Of a DNA stretch of 64,000 nucleotides, positions 8,631-18,295 are shown one piece after another; positions within the stretch are counted from its first letter, which is position 1; each line of letters starts with the position of its first letter. The notes under the pieces were generated by a model, which saw nothing but the letters and a program-made list of their open reading frames with translations, was not told where the DNA came from and searched no databases. The translations under genes and the position numbers were made by a program. The stretch comes from Flavobacterium phycosphaerae (GTDB taxonomy: Bacteria; Bacteroidota; Bacteroidia; Flavobacteriales; Flavobacteriaceae): contig NZ_JAAATZ010000001.1 of assembly GCF_010119235.1 (NCBI RefSeq), positions 1,146,501 to 1,210,500 on the forward strand, read 5' to 3'.

Positions 8631-11444
8631 TTATTTGATGGTTATTTCGTCAATAAATATAAAAGCATCACCACCTGCACCTTGGTGCCACTCGGGTAGT
8701 TTGCCAAAGTTTTTAGCAACAATTTTTACATATCGGGCATTAACGGGATAAGTCTTTTTAATTCCGAAACCTTGAATTATGATTTCAGTTTCTTTCGGAT
8801 TGATGTCTTCCGTTTCAGTCCCGCCAACAGCTTGAAAAGTCACATTGTCATTAGAAATAAAGAAATTGACTTCAGACGGCATCAGTATCCAGGAACGTGA
8901 ATCTTGTAAAAAACGGGCTGAGAAATCAGTTATACTTTTGGTTTCTTGCAAATCAATTACGGCTTCAAAATCCTGTCCTTGATAACCTTGCCAGTCGCCC
9001 TTGCGCCAGTTTTCGGTTCCCAAAATACCGTCAATCAATCCTTCAGGACCGCCGGCATGGTATTGCGGATTGTAAGTAGATTTAATATCGATAGTGTAAT
9101 TGTTGGGTTTTTTATAGAAATGAGCAGCAACCACTGTGCTTTCTCCTTTTTCATTCTTAACTTTTGCAATAATCTCAATAGAATCAGCAATTAGTATTGG
9201 TTTTGTATATTCAATCCAAACTTTTTCCTTAAAATCATCATAAGCAGTTTTAAAACAATAGTATATTTTATCCGTCGGGTTTTGCGATACAAGAGTAACA
9301 TTCATTTTATCTTTAAACGATTTGCTTTCCGCTTGGATTACCGGCACCGGAATTATGGAAGTATAAGGCTTGTTTTCTATCGCTTCCATTGAAAACTGAG
9401 GAAGGATTCTTGTTTTTTCATTGGGCAGATAAATAAACTCCGGTTTTTTGCCATCAATACTGACTTTGGTGTTTTTAAAATAAGGCTCAGTAAGTTCCCA
9501 AGTGAATTGCCCCGGAGTGACATCATATAGTCCCATTGAGCTCAATACATACCACGCGCTCATTTGCCCACAATCTTCATTACCAATTAAGCCATCGGGA
9601 GCATTTTTGTAAAAATTGTTCAAAATGTAGTGTACTTTCGCTGCTGTCTTTTCAGGTTTTCCAACATAATTGTACAAAAAGGCCATGTGGTGACTTGGTT
9701 CATTACCATGTGCATATTGCCCTATTAATCCGGTAACATCAACTTGTTCGCGGCCGGTGGTTTTGCTTTCGCTGTTGAACATTTCGTCGAGTTTGGCTTC
9801 AAATTTTGCTGCTCCGCCATAGGCTTCTATCATACCCGGAATGTCTTGCGGGACAAAGAAGGAATACTGCCAACTGTTGCCTTCGGTAAAATTATTGTTG
9901 ATTTCTTTTGGGTCGAAAGGTTTATCCCAACCACCATTTTTCTTAGGTCGCATAAAGCCCGAATTCCAATCGAAGACATTTTTCCAGCTTTGAGAACGCT
10001 TCATGAAATAATCGTAATCGGCTGTTTGGTTTAAAAGCTGAGCCATTTGTGCTATACACCAATCGTCATAAGCATACTCCAATGTTTTGGATACACTTTC
10101 ATGTTCGTCATCCATCGAAATGAAGCCTTGTTTTTTATAGGCCTCTAATCCTAAATGATCCAACAAGGCCGAATGTTTTGCTGCTTCAAATGCTTTTTGA
10201 TAATCAAATCCTTTAATGCCTTTAGCCATAGCATCCGCCATTACCGACACCGAGTGATAGCCAATCATGCAATCGGTTTCATTGGAAGCCAGTTCCCAAA
10301 CCGGCAAGCGACCTCCTTGTTCGTATTGCTTTAAGAAAGTGTTGATGAAATCGGCCGTGCGTTTCTTTTCAATTAAAGTATATAATGGATGTGCACCGCG
10401 AAACGTGTCCCAAAGTGAGAAGACGGAATAATAATCAAATCCTTCTGCTTTGTGAATTTGGTTGTCTCGCCCACGGTATTTCCCGTCTATATCTTGAGCG
10501 ATATTGGGTTGAACCATTGTGTGATATAAAGCCGTGTAGAAAACGGCTAATTTGTCTTTATCTGTCTCTGTGATTTGAATTTTGTTTAATTGCTGGTCCC
10601 ATAATCTTTCTGTATTTTGTTTGACTTTATCAAAATCCCAACCTTTAATTTCGGACCTATTCAGTTTAGCACCTTCATATCCTGTTGGGGAAAGCGACAC
10701 TTTTACCAAAATTTTTTCTCCTTTTTCAACAAATTTCGAAAAACTGACGGCAGCTTCTGTTCCGCCAATGTATTTATCGATGGGCACTTGGTCAGCTCGT
10801 CTATTCCCTCTGCTATCGGTAACTTTCACAGGAACATTAAATTCAATAACGGCGTAAACATATTGGTTTTTAGCCCAAGCTTCACTTCTTCGAAAGACCT
10901 GTACGGTTCTGTCATCAACAACATAGATGTCACCATCTAATAATTTATCTCTGTGATTTAAATCTAAAACAATATTTGCCTTTCCTGCTTTATTAAAAGT
11001 GTATTCGTGAAATCCAACTCTGGTTGAGGCTGTCAATCGAACATCAATGTCGTATTTATCCAGTTTTACCGAATAAAATCCGGCACCGGCTTTTTCGTTA
11101 GCATGGGAAAAAGTAGAACTATATTCTTTAGGATTTTGACTGGTTTCTCCCATAGTAGGCATCAACATAATATCACCAAAATCACTACATCCTGTCCCGT
11201 TCAAATGCGTATGTGAAAAACCGTAAATGACGGTGTCAGAATAATGATAGCCCGAACAACCATCCCAACTCCCGTCAATTCTCGTGTCCGGCGAAAGTTG
11301 TACCATTCCGAATGGTGTAGTAGCACCGGGATAAGTATGACCATGACCACCGGTTCCAATCATAGGATTGACATATTGATGGTAATTTTGGCTAAAGGCT
11401 AAAAGTGGTAGGAATACGAATAGGAACGAAAATAGTTTTTTCAC
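8631..11444 (-). CDS. GH92-family alpha-mannosidase with C-terminal carbohydrate-binding modules
   Basis: 937 residues. A signal peptide (FLFVFLPLLAFSQ) is followed by the GH92 N-terminal beta-sandwich signature (NPMIGTGGHGHTYPG) and the catalytic (alpha/alpha)6 domain with NEPSHHMAFLYNYVG and GNEDCGQMSAWYVLSS. GH92 enzymes remove alpha-mannose by a calcium-dependent inverting mechanism, usually alpha-1,2 links from N-glycans. From about residue 690 there is a chitobiase-C-like domain and then an F5/8 type C (discoidin) domain ending at the C-terminus. No SusC/SusD genes are nearby, so this is an isolated GH92 rather than part of a full polysaccharide utilisation locus. Confidence 0.95.
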   Translation of the reverse strand: MKKLFSFLFVFLPLLAFSQNYHQYVNPMIGTGGHGHTYPGATTPFGMVQLSPDTRIDGSWDGCSGYHYSDTVIYGFSHTHLNGTGCSDFGDIMLMPTMGETSQNPKEYSSTFSHANEKAGAGFYSVKLDKYDIDVRLTASTRVGFHEYTFNKAGKANIVLDLNHRDKLLDGDIYVVDDRTVQVFRRSEAWAKNQYVYAVIEFNVPVKVTDSRGNRRADQVPIDKYIGGTEAAVSFSKFVEKGEKILVKVSLSPTGYEGAKLNRSEIKGWDFDKVKQNTERLWDQQLNKIQITETDKDKLAVFYTALYHTMVQPNIAQDIDGKYRGRDNQIHKAEGFDYYSVFSLWDTFRGAHPLYTLIEKKRTADFINTFLKQYEQGGRLPVWELASNETDCMIGYHSVSVMADAMAKGIKGFDYQKAFEAAKHSALLDHLGLEAYKKQGFISMDDEHESVSKTLEYAYDDWCIAQMAQLLNQTADYDYFMKRSQSWKNVFDWNSGFMRPKKNGGWDKPFDPKEINNNFTEGNSWQYSFFVPQDIPGMIEAYGGAAKFEAKLDEMFNSESKTTGREQVDVTGLIGQYAHGNEPSHHMAFLYNYVGKPEKTAAKVHYILNNFYKNAPDGLIGNEDCGQMSAWYVLSSMGLYDVTPGQFTWELTEPYFKNTKVSIDGKKPEFIYLPNEKTRILPQFSMEAIENKPYTSIIPVPVIQAESKSFKDKMNVTLVSQNPTDKIYYCFKTAYDDFKEKVWIEYTKPILIADSIEIIAKVKNEKGESTVVAAHFYKKPNNYTIDIKSTYNPQYHAGGPEGLIDGILGTENWRKGDWQGYQGQDFEAVIDLQETKSITDFSARFLQDSRSWILMPSEVNFFISNDNVTFQAVGGTETEDINPKETEIIIQGFGIKKTYPVNARYVKIVAKNFGKLPEWHQGAGGDAFIFIDEITIK

Positions 11445-11471
11445 GACGTTGTTGGTTTGCCTATCAAAGAT

Positions 11472-11504
11472 AAAAAAAACGCACCCAATTTCTGAGTGCG
11501 TTTT
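11472..11504 (-). terminator. Terminator of the sdh operon
   Basis: On the minus strand AAAACGCAC pairs with GTGCGTTTT around an internal loop and is followed by a T-run. It lies directly after sdhB. Confidence 0.8.
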
Positions 11505-11526
11505 ATATAATTTGACAAGCAGTTTA

Positions 11527-12288
11527 TTACTTGATACTGGCTTTTAAATATTCTCTGTTCATGCGGGCAATGTTCTCTAAAGAAATGCCTTTTGGACATT
11601 CAATTTCACAAGCACCGGTGTTGGTACAGTTTCCGAATCCTTCTTCGTCCATTTGACGCACCATGTTTAGTACACGATTGGTAGCTTCAATTTTTCCTTG
11701 CGGTAATAAAGCATACTGAGAAACTTTGGCACCTACAAACAACATAGCGGAACCATTTTTACAAGTAGCGACACAAGCTCCGCAACCGATACAAGCAGCT
11801 GCTTCAAATGACTTGTCAGCGTCGTCTTTGTTAATTGGAGTAGCGTTAGCATCTATGGTATTTCCTGAAGTATTTACTGAAACGAAACCGCCGGCTTGTT
11901 GGATTCTGTCAAACGCACTTCTATCTACCACCAAGTCTTTTATAACCGGGAAAGCTTTACTTCTCCACGGTTCTACATAGATGGTATCTCCGTCTTTAAA
12001 CATACGCATGTGCAACTGACAAGTGGTAATTCCGGTGTCCGGTCCGTGAGCGCGTCCGTTGATGTATAACGAACACATACCACAGATTCCCTCACGACAG
12101 TCGTGGTCAAAAGCAATAGGTTCTTTTCTTTCGTTTACTAATTGTTCGTTCAATTGGTCTAACATTTCCAAAAACGAACTAGCAGTAGAAACATTATCTA
12201 ATTTATAAGTTTCCATGCTCCCTTTAGTTTTAGCGTTTTTTTGACGCCAAATTTTAAGGTTTATATTGATATTTTTTGCTGAAGACAT
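11527..12288 (-). CDS. sdhB: Succinate dehydrogenase/fumarate reductase iron-sulfur subunit
   Basis: 253 residues. The [2Fe-2S] ligands are C64, C69, C72 and C90; the ferredoxin-like part has C166, C169, C172, C176 and C221, C227, C231 for the [4Fe-4S] and [3Fe-4S] clusters. It passes electrons between the flavoprotein SdhA and the membrane cytochrome b SdhC. Last gene of the sdhC-sdhA-sdhB operon; 7 bp separate it from sdhA and a terminator follows. Confidence 0.97.
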   Translation of the reverse strand: MSSAKNININLKIWRQKNAKTKGSMETYKLDNVSTASSFLEMLDQLNEQLVNERKEPIAFDHDCREGICGMCSLYINGRAHGPDTGITTCQLHMRMFKDGDTIYVEPWRSKAFPVIKDLVVDRSAFDRIQQAGGFVSVNTSGNTIDANATPINKDDADKSFEAAACIGCGACVATCKNGSAMLFVGAKVSQYALLPQGKIEATNRVLNMVRQMDEEGFGNCTNTGACEIECPKGISLENIARMNREYLKASIK

Positions 12289-12295
12289 AATGATA

Positions 12296-14305
12296 TTATT
12301 TGTAATTTCTAGCGGCTATTTTGATAAACTCGTATTTCAATTCTTCTTTGTGAAGTTCTTCTTTGCTGATGTCGTCGCCCTTGTATTCCCAAGCTCCCAC
12401 AAATTTGAAGTTTTCATCATCACGAAGTGTTTCCCCTTCTGAATCCTGATATTCTTCACGGAAGTGACCTCCACAAGATTCTTTACGTTGCAATGCATCC
12501 ATAGCCATTAATTGACCCAATTCGATAAAGTCAGCTACACGTAGTGCTTTCTCTAACTCTGGATTCAATTCATCTGCACTTCCAGGTACAAAAACATCTT
12601 TGTAGAATTCGTCTTTCAAGGCTGCAATTTCGGCAATGGCTTCTTTTAGTCCTTGCTCATTTCTACCCATACCTACTTTATTCCACATAATCAATCCTAA
12701 ACGTTTATGGAAATGATCCACCGTTTTAGTACCGTTATTGTTCAAGAAGAAATTGATGGAGTCTTTTACTCTTTTTTCTGCTTCGTCAAATTCAGGGGAA
12801 TTCGTTGGGATTTTACCCGTACGAATATCGTCAGCTAAATAATCCGAAACGGTGTATGGTAACACAAAATATCCGTCGGCCAAACCTTGCATCAAAGCTG
12901 AAGCTCCCAATCGGTTAGCTCCGTGGTCAGAGAAGTTGGCTTCTCCCGCAACGAAACATCCCGGAATAGTAGACTGTAAATTGTAATCAACCCAAACACC
13001 ACCCATGGTATAGTGAACGGCAGGGTATATTTTCATCGGAGTTTCATAAGGATTCTCGTCAGTGATTTTTTGGTACATGGTAAACAAGTTTCCGTACTTT
13101 TCTTCCAACCATTGTTTTCCTAAAGCAGTGATTTCTTCCGCTGTCGGATGATGATTTCCTTTGGCGTACGCAGCTTGTTTTCCTTTATTTTGAATTTCAG
13201 TAGAGAAATCTAAGTAAACTCCTTCGTTGGTGTCATTGGCTTCAATTCCGAAACCGGCATCACAACGCTCTTTGGCCGCTCTCGAAGCCACGTCACGAGG
13301 GACTAAGTTACCAAACGCAGGATAACGTCTTTCTAAGTAGTAATCTCTGTCTTCTTCGGCAATTTGTGTTGGTTTTAATTTACCCGCACGAATTGCTTCC
13401 GCGTCTTCTTTTTTCTTTGGTACCCAAATACGTCCTGAGTTACGCAACGATTCTGACATCAAAGTCAATTTCGATTGATTCGTCCCGTGAACAGGAATAC
13501 AAGTTGGGTGAATTTGCACATAACATGGGTTAGCAAAGGCAGCTCCTTGTTTGTGTACTTTCCAACCGGCCGTAACGTTACTTCCCATCGCATTGGTAGA
13601 TAGGAAATATACATTTCCGTATCCTCCTGAGGCAATGATTACAGCGTGAGCCGAATGTCTTTCTATTTCTCCGGTAACCAAGTTACGGGCTATGATTCCA
13701 CGGGCTTTTCCATCTACTTTTACTAAGTCCAACATTTCGTGACGGTTGAACATTTGTACACGTCCTAATCCGATTTGTCTTGATAAAGCTGAATAAGCGC
13801 CTAATAATAATTGTTGTCCGGTTTGTCCGGCAGCATAGAAAGTACGTTGTACTTGCGTACCACCAAACGAACGGTTATCTAATAATCCGCCGTAGTCACG
13901 AGCAAAAGGAACCCCTTGAGCTACACATTGGTCGATGATATTTCCTGAAACTTCTGCCAAACGGTGTACGTTAGCTTCACGCGCTCTGTAATCACCCCCT
14001 TTGATGGTGTCATAAAACAAACGGAAGGTACTGTCACCGTCATTTTGATAATTTTTGGCAGCATTAATTCCACCCTGAGCAGCAATAGAGTGCGCACGAC
14101 GCGGTGAATCCTGAAAACAAAATGCTTTTACATTATATCCCATTTCTCCTAGAGAAGCGGCAGCTGAAGCTCCGGCTAATCCTGTTCCTACTACAATAAT
14201 GTCAATTTTTGGACGGTTGTTGGGAGCAACCAATTTTAAATGGTCTTTATAATCGGTCCATTTTTGTGAAATATGACCTTCTGGTATTTTAGAATCTAAC
14301 TTCAT
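12296..14305 (-). CDS. sdhA: Succinate dehydrogenase/fumarate reductase flavoprotein subunit
   Basis: 669 residues. The FAD-binding dinucleotide fold ([15 protein letters not shown]) is near the N-terminus; [11 protein letters not shown] carries the histidine that holds FAD covalently. The capping domain and the active-site region with HPT and [16 protein letters not shown] are present. It oxidises succinate to fumarate in the TCA cycle; in the B-type (one cytochrome subunit) complexes of Bacteroidota the reverse reaction is also possible. It sits between sdhC (18 bp gap) and sdhB. Confidence 0.97.
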   Translation of the reverse strand: MKLDSKIPEGHISQKWTDYKDHLKLVAPNNRPKIDIIVVGTGLAGASAAASLGEMGYNVKAFCFQDSPRRAHSIAAQGGINAAKNYQNDGDSTFRLFYDTIKGGDYRAREANVHRLAEVSGNIIDQCVAQGVPFARDYGGLLDNRSFGGTQVQRTFYAAGQTGQQLLLGAYSALSRQIGLGRVQMFNRHEMLDLVKVDGKARGIIARNLVTGEIERHSAHAVIIASGGYGNVYFLSTNAMGSNVTAGWKVHKQGAAFANPCYVQIHPTCIPVHGTNQSKLTLMSESLRNSGRIWVPKKKEDAEAIRAGKLKPTQIAEEDRDYYLERRYPAFGNLVPRDVASRAAKERCDAGFGIEANDTNEGVYLDFSTEIQNKGKQAAYAKGNHHPTAEEITALGKQWLEEKYGNLFTMYQKITDENPYETPMKIYPAVHYTMGGVWVDYNLQSTIPGCFVAGEANFSDHGANRLGASALMQGLADGYFVLPYTVSDYLADDIRTGKIPTNSPEFDEAEKRVKDSINFFLNNNGTKTVDHFHKRLGLIMWNKVGMGRNEQGLKEAIAEIAALKDEFYKDVFVPGSADELNPELEKALRVADFIELGQLMAMDALQRKESCGGHFREEYQDSEGETLRDDENFKFVGAWEYKGDDISKEELHKEELKYEFIKIAARNYK

Positions 14306-14323
14306 GATTTATACTGATGTTGA

Positions 14324-15181
14324 TTATTTTAAGAAAAAATGAATGTAAACCGGAATAGCAGCAAATAATAACGGCACCAGAATAGCAAAGGCTTTTCCGA
14401 AACCTTTGATGGCCGGTGTATATTTTGGATTGTTTAATCCCAACGATTGAAAAGCACTGCTGAATCCATGTAATAAGTGGAATGCCAAAAGAAACATGGA
14501 TAAAACATAAAGGATAGTAGCCATTAAGCCAAACTTAGCATCTTTGAAGAAAGCCACAGTTATTTTGTGCAAATCTTTATATCCTTCGGCTAATTTAACT
14601 TTAGCTTGCGAATTGTAAAACTCTGTTCTGTTCTCAACATAAGTCTGAGCTCCTGTTTTTAATGCCTCTTCGTAGCTTTTGGCTACTTGGCTTACCGGCA
14701 TATAACCGCCATTGGTGGTAACATATAGCTCTTGTTTCTGCCCCATTACTTCTACAGTAATACTTTGCAACGGCATGTTTTTGTCAAAATGCATCACCGC
14801 CCAAAAGTTAACCATGTGTGTAACGATGAAAACCAAAATCAAAGTACCCAACACCGCCATGTTTCTCGAAGAAAAACTACTGTTTTTGGAAGGATCGTTT
14901 TTAGCATAACCAATCGGTCGCGCTTTTACGTTTTGATACGTTAGTAAAAATCCATCAACAGCATGGAATAAAATAGAAAGGTAAGTGAGGTAAGAAAGAA
15001 TTTTTACCGCCGGATTAGAGGTCATAAATAATGCATACTGGTTGAAATGTAATGCATCACTAAAAATTAATTGAAGATTTCCAGCTAAGTGACCCGCTAA
15101 AAACAAGCATAAAAATAAACCTGTAAGAGCCATCCAATATTTCTTTGCAAGAGATGACTTTAAAAGTGCAGATTTTGCCAT
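14324..15181 (-). CDS. sdhC: Succinate dehydrogenase cytochrome b subunit
   Basis: 285 residues from the ATG at 15181 (MAKSALLKSSLAKKYW); an upstream in-frame ATG at 15223 overlaps the promoter box and is rejected. Five membrane segments are visible, with histidines in or near them (AGHLAGN, ILFHAVDGF, FIVTHMVNFW, LAFHLLHGF) that fit the two hemes of the B-type cytochrome. A soluble loop of about 70 residues sits between helices 3 and 4. It anchors SdhAB to the inner membrane and reduces menaquinone. Confidence 0.95.
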   Translation of the reverse strand: MAKSALLKSSLAKKYWMALTGLFLCLFLAGHLAGNLQLIFSDALHFNQYALFMTSNPAVKILSYLTYLSILFHAVDGFLLTYQNVKARPIGYAKNDPSKNSSFSSRNMAVLGTLILVFIVTHMVNFWAVMHFDKNMPLQSITVEVMGQKQELYVTTNGGYMPVSQVAKSYEEALKTGAQTYVENRTEFYNSQAKVKLAEGYKDLHKITVAFFKDAKFGLMATILYVLSMFLLAFHLLHGFSSAFQSLGLNNPKYTPAIKGFGKAFAILVPLLFAAIPVYIHFFLK

Positions 15182-15212
15182 AATTGTGTATAATTTGTTT
15201 AAAAAAATCACA

Positions 15213-15243
15213 CAAAAATACACCTATTTGCTATTAACTACAA
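15213..15243 (-). promoter_or_regulatory. Promoter of the sdh operon
   Basis: On the minus strand TTG (15241-15243), a 20-bp spacer and TATTTTTG (15213-15220) fit the Bacteroidota housekeeping promoter. The predicted start lies about 25 bp before the sdhC ATG. Confidence 0.6.
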
Positions 15244-15342
15244 CCTTTTCGTTCTAATTTATAATGAATTTAAAGTGGGTTTAACAGTTGTTGAATATCA
15301 ACAACTTAAATGCTTCTTTTGTTCGTAAAAAGCTAAACAAAA

Positions 15343-16206
15343 CTACTTCACATAACTCGGAATCAAACCGCGTAATCCCATGTCAACTACATTTTCTCCT
15401 GCGGATGGTTCAAATTTTCCGTCAGCATTCACCTCGTGCCATTCAAAACTGTTATTGATAGACAACGAAAGTGTTACGGTTACATCATTGGATTCGTTGC
15501 CGGTAATCGCTAAAGGAGTGGCGAATTTTCCGGTAACTACGCACGATTTCAACGGAATTCCCGAAGTAGCATGCAACGGATTAGGAACGGTTGTTGACCC
15601 GGCAGGTGCCTGCCCCGAAGAAGAATAAGGCTGATTGTTCAATGCAAAAGCCCAATAGCCTTGCTCACGGTTTCCATCCACAGGAAAAATACTATTACCA
15701 ATGTTAAACGAAGTCAAATAAGTATTGAATCCAACAAAACTGGCCAAAGTACCGGCATAGTCAACGCCATTGCTTCTAACATTGATTTGATAATTCTGAT
15801 AAGCCAACGAAACACGAATCCACTCATAATTTCCGGCAGCCACCTGACTCAAAGGAATTTTCATAAACACTTCATCTTGCGCCACAATTTTTTCTTTACT
15901 AAAATCTATAGCATTGGCACCGCCAAGGGTAGTCTCGGCACCATGGTAGATAATGGTTCCATTTCCAATTTGCGTGTTGGCATTAGGAGCTAATTCAATA
16001 TAATGCGACCCAATCGTATTAAAAATAGGCGACTGAGCAGCATTGCCGGCAGCTACGGTGCTTGGTTCGCCCAAATTGTTCAGCCGTACTTGATTCGGGT
16101 CAAACTTAAATTTAACAATCAACATAGGCTCACTAGTGTCTTCACTACAAGAAAAGAACGGAATGGCGGCAGCCACAAGTAGTAAAAGGATATATACTTT
16201 TTTCAT
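15343..16206 (-). CDS. Putative lipoprotein of unknown function
   Basis: 287 residues from the ATG at 16206 (MKKVYILLLL); an ATG six codons upstream is less likely. The signal peptide ends in the lipobox IPFFSC, so the protein is predicted to be lipidated and surface or periplasmic. The body is beta-rich and low in charge, with a segment on identity such as GSHYIELAPNANTQIGNGTIIYHGAETT. I do not recognise the family. It is divergent from the Crp/Fnr-like gene with a 113-bp shared upstream region. Confidence 0.75.
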   Translation of the reverse strand: MKKVYILLLLVAAAIPFFSCSEDTSEPMLIVKFKFDPNQVRLNNLGEPSTVAAGNAAQSPIFNTIGSHYIELAPNANTQIGNGTIIYHGAETTLGGANAIDFSKEKIVAQDEVFMKIPLSQVAAGNYEWIRVSLAYQNYQINVRSNGVDYAGTLASFVGFNTYLTSFNIGNSIFPVDGNREQGYWAFALNNQPYSSSGQAPAGSTTVPNPLHATSGIPLKSCVVTGKFATPLAITGNESNDVTVTLSLSINNSFEWHEVNADGKFEPSAGENVVDMGLRGLIPSYVK

Positions 16207-16319
16207 TACAGAAGGTTTAATCAAAAGGTTAGCAAACGAAACGAATGTAATTGATTTCTGTTACAGCTAACGCCAAAAATCTATTTTTATTACATTTGAT
16301 TCCAGTAAAATAACACAAA

Positions 16320-16886
16320 ATGACGTTTATCGATTTTATAACTGCCGCCACGACCGAAGATTCAGACAACGAAAGAACCGAAATCATTCAAGCGTTCCGT
16401 CAACTGAATCTCAAGAAACACGATGTTTTTGTCAAGGAAGGAGAAGTTTGTCTGTATTTCTGCTACATCGAAAATGGTATTTTGCAACATGCCCTCGAAG
16501 TTGACGGTAACGAAAAGACCACTTACATTGCCCTTAAAAACACGGTCACCAGTTCGCTTTACAGTTTTCTGAATCAAACACCCTCTCGCAAAAGCATCAA
16601 AGCACTTACGGATGCTACGTTATGGGTAATCGATTTGGAAAAATTCATGAAGTTAAAAACTAACAACAAAGCCTTTTTCCAACTGTATTATACCATACTC
16701 GAAAAACAAATTTGCCTCATTGATGATTATCGTATCGATTTATTGACGCTCACACCCGAAGAACGGTACAGAAAACTTTTGGCTTCTGAGCCCAAATTGT
16801 TACAAGAAGTTCCGCTGCACTATTTAGCCGCTTTCCTTGGCATTTCTTCTCGTCACATGAGCCGTATCAGAAAAACAATTAAATAA
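16320..16886 (+). CDS. Crp/Fnr-family transcriptional regulator
   Basis: 188 residues. The N-terminal cyclic-nucleotide-binding-like beta roll (about residues 25-115) includes GEVCLYFCYIENGILQHAL; cysteines are few, so an FNR-type cluster is unlikely. The C-terminal helix-turn-helix is short (LHYLAAFLGISSRHMSRIRKTIK). It is followed with a 1-bp overlap (TAATG) by a cupin gene. A TAnnTTTG box (TACATTTG, 16291-16298) lies 21 bp ahead of the ATG. Three GCCAwwTGGC palindromes downstream in this cluster are placed where a Crp/Fnr activator would bind; the link is an inference. Confidence 0.9.
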   Translation: MTFIDFITAATTEDSDNERTEIIQAFRQLNLKKHDVFVKEGEVCLYFCYIENGILQHALEVDGNEKTTYIALKNTVTSSLYSFLNQTPSRKSIKALTDATLWVIDLEKFMKLKTNNKAFFQLYYTILEKQICLIDDYRIDLLTLTPEERYRKLLASEPKLLQEVPLHYLAAFLGISSRHMSRIRKTIK

Positions 16887-17230
16887 TGAACAAGATCCAC
16901 TTTACTGCGATTGATTGGACAACGATTGAAAAAACCGTCCATAAAGGCGAAACCGGTACTTCTTTTTGGCAAACACTACAGTTTGACGGGATACGCATGC
17001 GAATCGTGGAATACTCAGCCGGTTATTTGGCAGACCATTGGTGTACCAAAGGCCACATAGTTCACTGTTTAGAAGGTGAATTTGAAAGCGAGTTGTCGGA
17101 TGGCGATACCTTCACACTCCAAAAAGGGATGTCTTACATTGTTTCCGATGACTTAAGCTCGCATCGCTCCTTTTCAGCAACTGGGGTCAAACTACTTATC
17201 ATTGACGGTAATTTTTTAGCCCAGCCTTAA
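16886..17230 (+). CDS. DHCW-motif cupin-fold protein
   Basis: 114 residues. The single cupin barrel has the hallmark ADHWCTKGHIVHCLEGE, with histidines that could bind a metal, and the second cupin motif FTLQKGMSYIVSDD. Members of this small family are widespread but of unknown function. Its ATG overlaps the stop of the Crp/Fnr-like gene by one base, so both are translated from one transcript; the cupin could bind the small molecule or metal sensed, but this is speculation. Confidence 0.85.
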   Translation: MNKIHFTAIDWTTIEKTVHKGETGTSFWQTLQFDGIRMRIVEYSAGYLADHWCTKGHIVHCLEGEFESELSDGDTFTLQKGMSYIVSDDLSSHRSFSATGVKLLIIDGNFLAQP

Positions 17231-17236
17231 AATAGC

Positions 17237-17278
17237 GCCATTTGGCTGATTCCAACAATGCGGCTTTGCTTACTTTTG
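17237..17278 (+). promoter_or_regulatory. GCCATTTGGC palindrome with TACTTTTG -7 box
   Basis: GCCATTTGGC (17237-17246) is separated by 24 bp from TACTTTTG (17271-17278), an exact TAnnTTTG match. The palindrome centre is near -40 of the predicted start, where class II Crp/Fnr activators bind. No good -33 TTG is present. Confidence 0.5.
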
Positions 17279-17311
17279 AATTGGAATTTCAATCATCAAA
17301 ATCAAAAAATC

Positions 17312-17674
17312 ATGACAAACGTTGCTTATGCTCATCAGTTTGCCCAAGAATGGGTAGACTCGTGGAACTCCCACAATCTCGATCAAATATTATCGCACTA
17401 TTCGGATGATTTTACCATCGAAACCCCTATGGCCATAAAACTGTATCCGCAAAGTAACGGCTTGGTAGCAGGAAAAGAAGAAGTGCGCAAGTACTGGACA
17501 ATAGGTCTGGAACGCATCCCCGATTTAAAGTTCGAACTACTCGAGGTACTTACCGGTGTTAACGGAATCAGCATTTATTATCTCAATACAGCCACTCAAA
17601 AAAAAGCGGTTGAGGTCATGCAATTCAACGAGCAACAAAAGGTGTACAAAGCTATTGTTCACTATTCAGAATAA
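17312..17674 (+). CDS. NTF2-like (SnoaL-type) protein
   Basis: 120 residues from the ATG at 17312; the upstream in-frame ATG at 17258 lies before the predicted promoter box and is rejected. The pattern AQEWVDSWNSHNLDQILSHYSDDFTIETP is the typical start of the NTF2-like fold, followed by the cone-shaped beta sheet (KFELLEVLTGVNGISIYYLN). These proteins bind or isomerise small molecules, or act as stress-related proteins; the substrate is unknown. It lies in a gene cluster with GCCAwwTGGC sites. Confidence 0.85.
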   Translation: MTNVAYAHQFAQEWVDSWNSHNLDQILSHYSDDFTIETPMAIKLYPQSNGLVAGKEEVRKYWTIGLERIPDLKFELLEVLTGVNGISIYYLNTATQKKAVEVMQFNEQQKVYKAIVHYSE

Positions 17675-17680
17675 AGTAGT

Positions 17681-17724
17681 GCCATATGGCCCGATACGGA
17701 AAAACCAAACCGTCTTTCGTTTTG
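17681..17724 (+). promoter_or_regulatory. GCCATATGGC palindrome with TAnnTTTG-like box
   Basis: GCCATATGGC (17681-17690) is followed after 26 bp by TCGTTTTG (17717-17724), one mismatch from TAnnTTTG. Placement is the same as before the NTF2-like gene and pepP within 2 bp. Confidence 0.4.
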
Positions 17725-17744
17725 ATATAAATAATTTAGGAGTA

Positions 17745-18242
17745 ATGTCAATAATAATCACCCCACGACTCATCATACAACCGTTAGAATTAAATGATTC
17801 TGAATTTATCCTTGAATTGCTGAATACCAAAGGCTGGCTGCAATTTATAGGCGACCGAAATATTAAAACGATAGCAGAAACCAAAGACTATATCCAAAAA
17901 ATAGTCGATAACCCTAACTTTACTTATTTTGTTTTCAGATTAAAAGAAAGTCAGTTGCCTCTTGGAATCATCACTTTGGTCAAAAGAGACGCTCTTGATT
18001 ATCCTGATTTTGGCTTTTCGTTATTGCCCCAATACGGAAAGCATGGTTTTGCTTTTGAGGCCGGCAGTGCCGTTTTACAGTATTTAGAAACAGAAGCGAA
18101 ACAAGAGATAATGCTGGCCATTACCCTTCCTGAAAACCAAAATTCAATAGCACTTTTAGAAAAGCTGGACTTTATCTTTGAAAAAGAAATCGAAGAAAAT
18201 GACGAAAAGCTTTTGCTGTACAGCAAAAAAGTAAAAACATAA
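17745..18242 (+). CDS. GNAT-family N-acetyltransferase
   Basis: 165 residues from the ATG at 17745 (MSIIITPRLIIQPL), a start preceded by an unusual AGGAG at 17739-17743 that resembles a Shine-Dalgarno. The sequence follows the RimJ/RimL branch: TPRLIIQPLELND at the N-terminus, then PLGIITLVKRD, DFGFSLLPQYGKHGFAFEAG (acetyl-CoA-binding region) and LPENQNSIALLEKLDF. It transfers acetyl from acetyl-CoA to an unknown amine, often a protein N-terminus or small molecule. The longer in-frame extension to 17556 overlaps the NTF2-like gene and is rejected. Confidence 0.88.
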   Translation: MSIIITPRLIIQPLELNDSEFILELLNTKGWLQFIGDRNIKTIAETKDYIQKIVDNPNFTYFVFRLKESQLPLGIITLVKRDALDYPDFGFSLLPQYGKHGFAFEAGSAVLQYLETEAKQEIMLAITLPENQNSIALLEKLDFIFEKEIEENDEKLLLYSKKVKT

Positions 18243-18249
18243 AATAAAC

Positions 18250-18291
18250 GCCATTTGGCTAATAGTTAGTTTGCTTCTTTCCGTAATTTTG
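18250..18291 (+). promoter_or_regulatory. GCCATTTGGC palindrome with TAATTTTG -7 box
   Basis: GCCATTTGGC (18250-18259), 24 bp, then TAATTTTG (18284-18291). Spacing is identical to the site at 17237-17278. The predicted transcript start falls at the beginning of the heptamer repeats. Confidence 0.5.
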
Positions 18292-18295
18292 CTAA

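Noticed and set aside
8631..11444. GH92 gene as part of a polysaccharide utilisation locus
   Set aside because: No SusC/SusD pair, sensor or further glycosidases are adjacent.
16272..16281. GCCA half-site before the Crp/Fnr gene as autoregulatory operator
   Set aside because: The second half does not match TGGC and the spacing to the -7 box is different from the three downstream sites.
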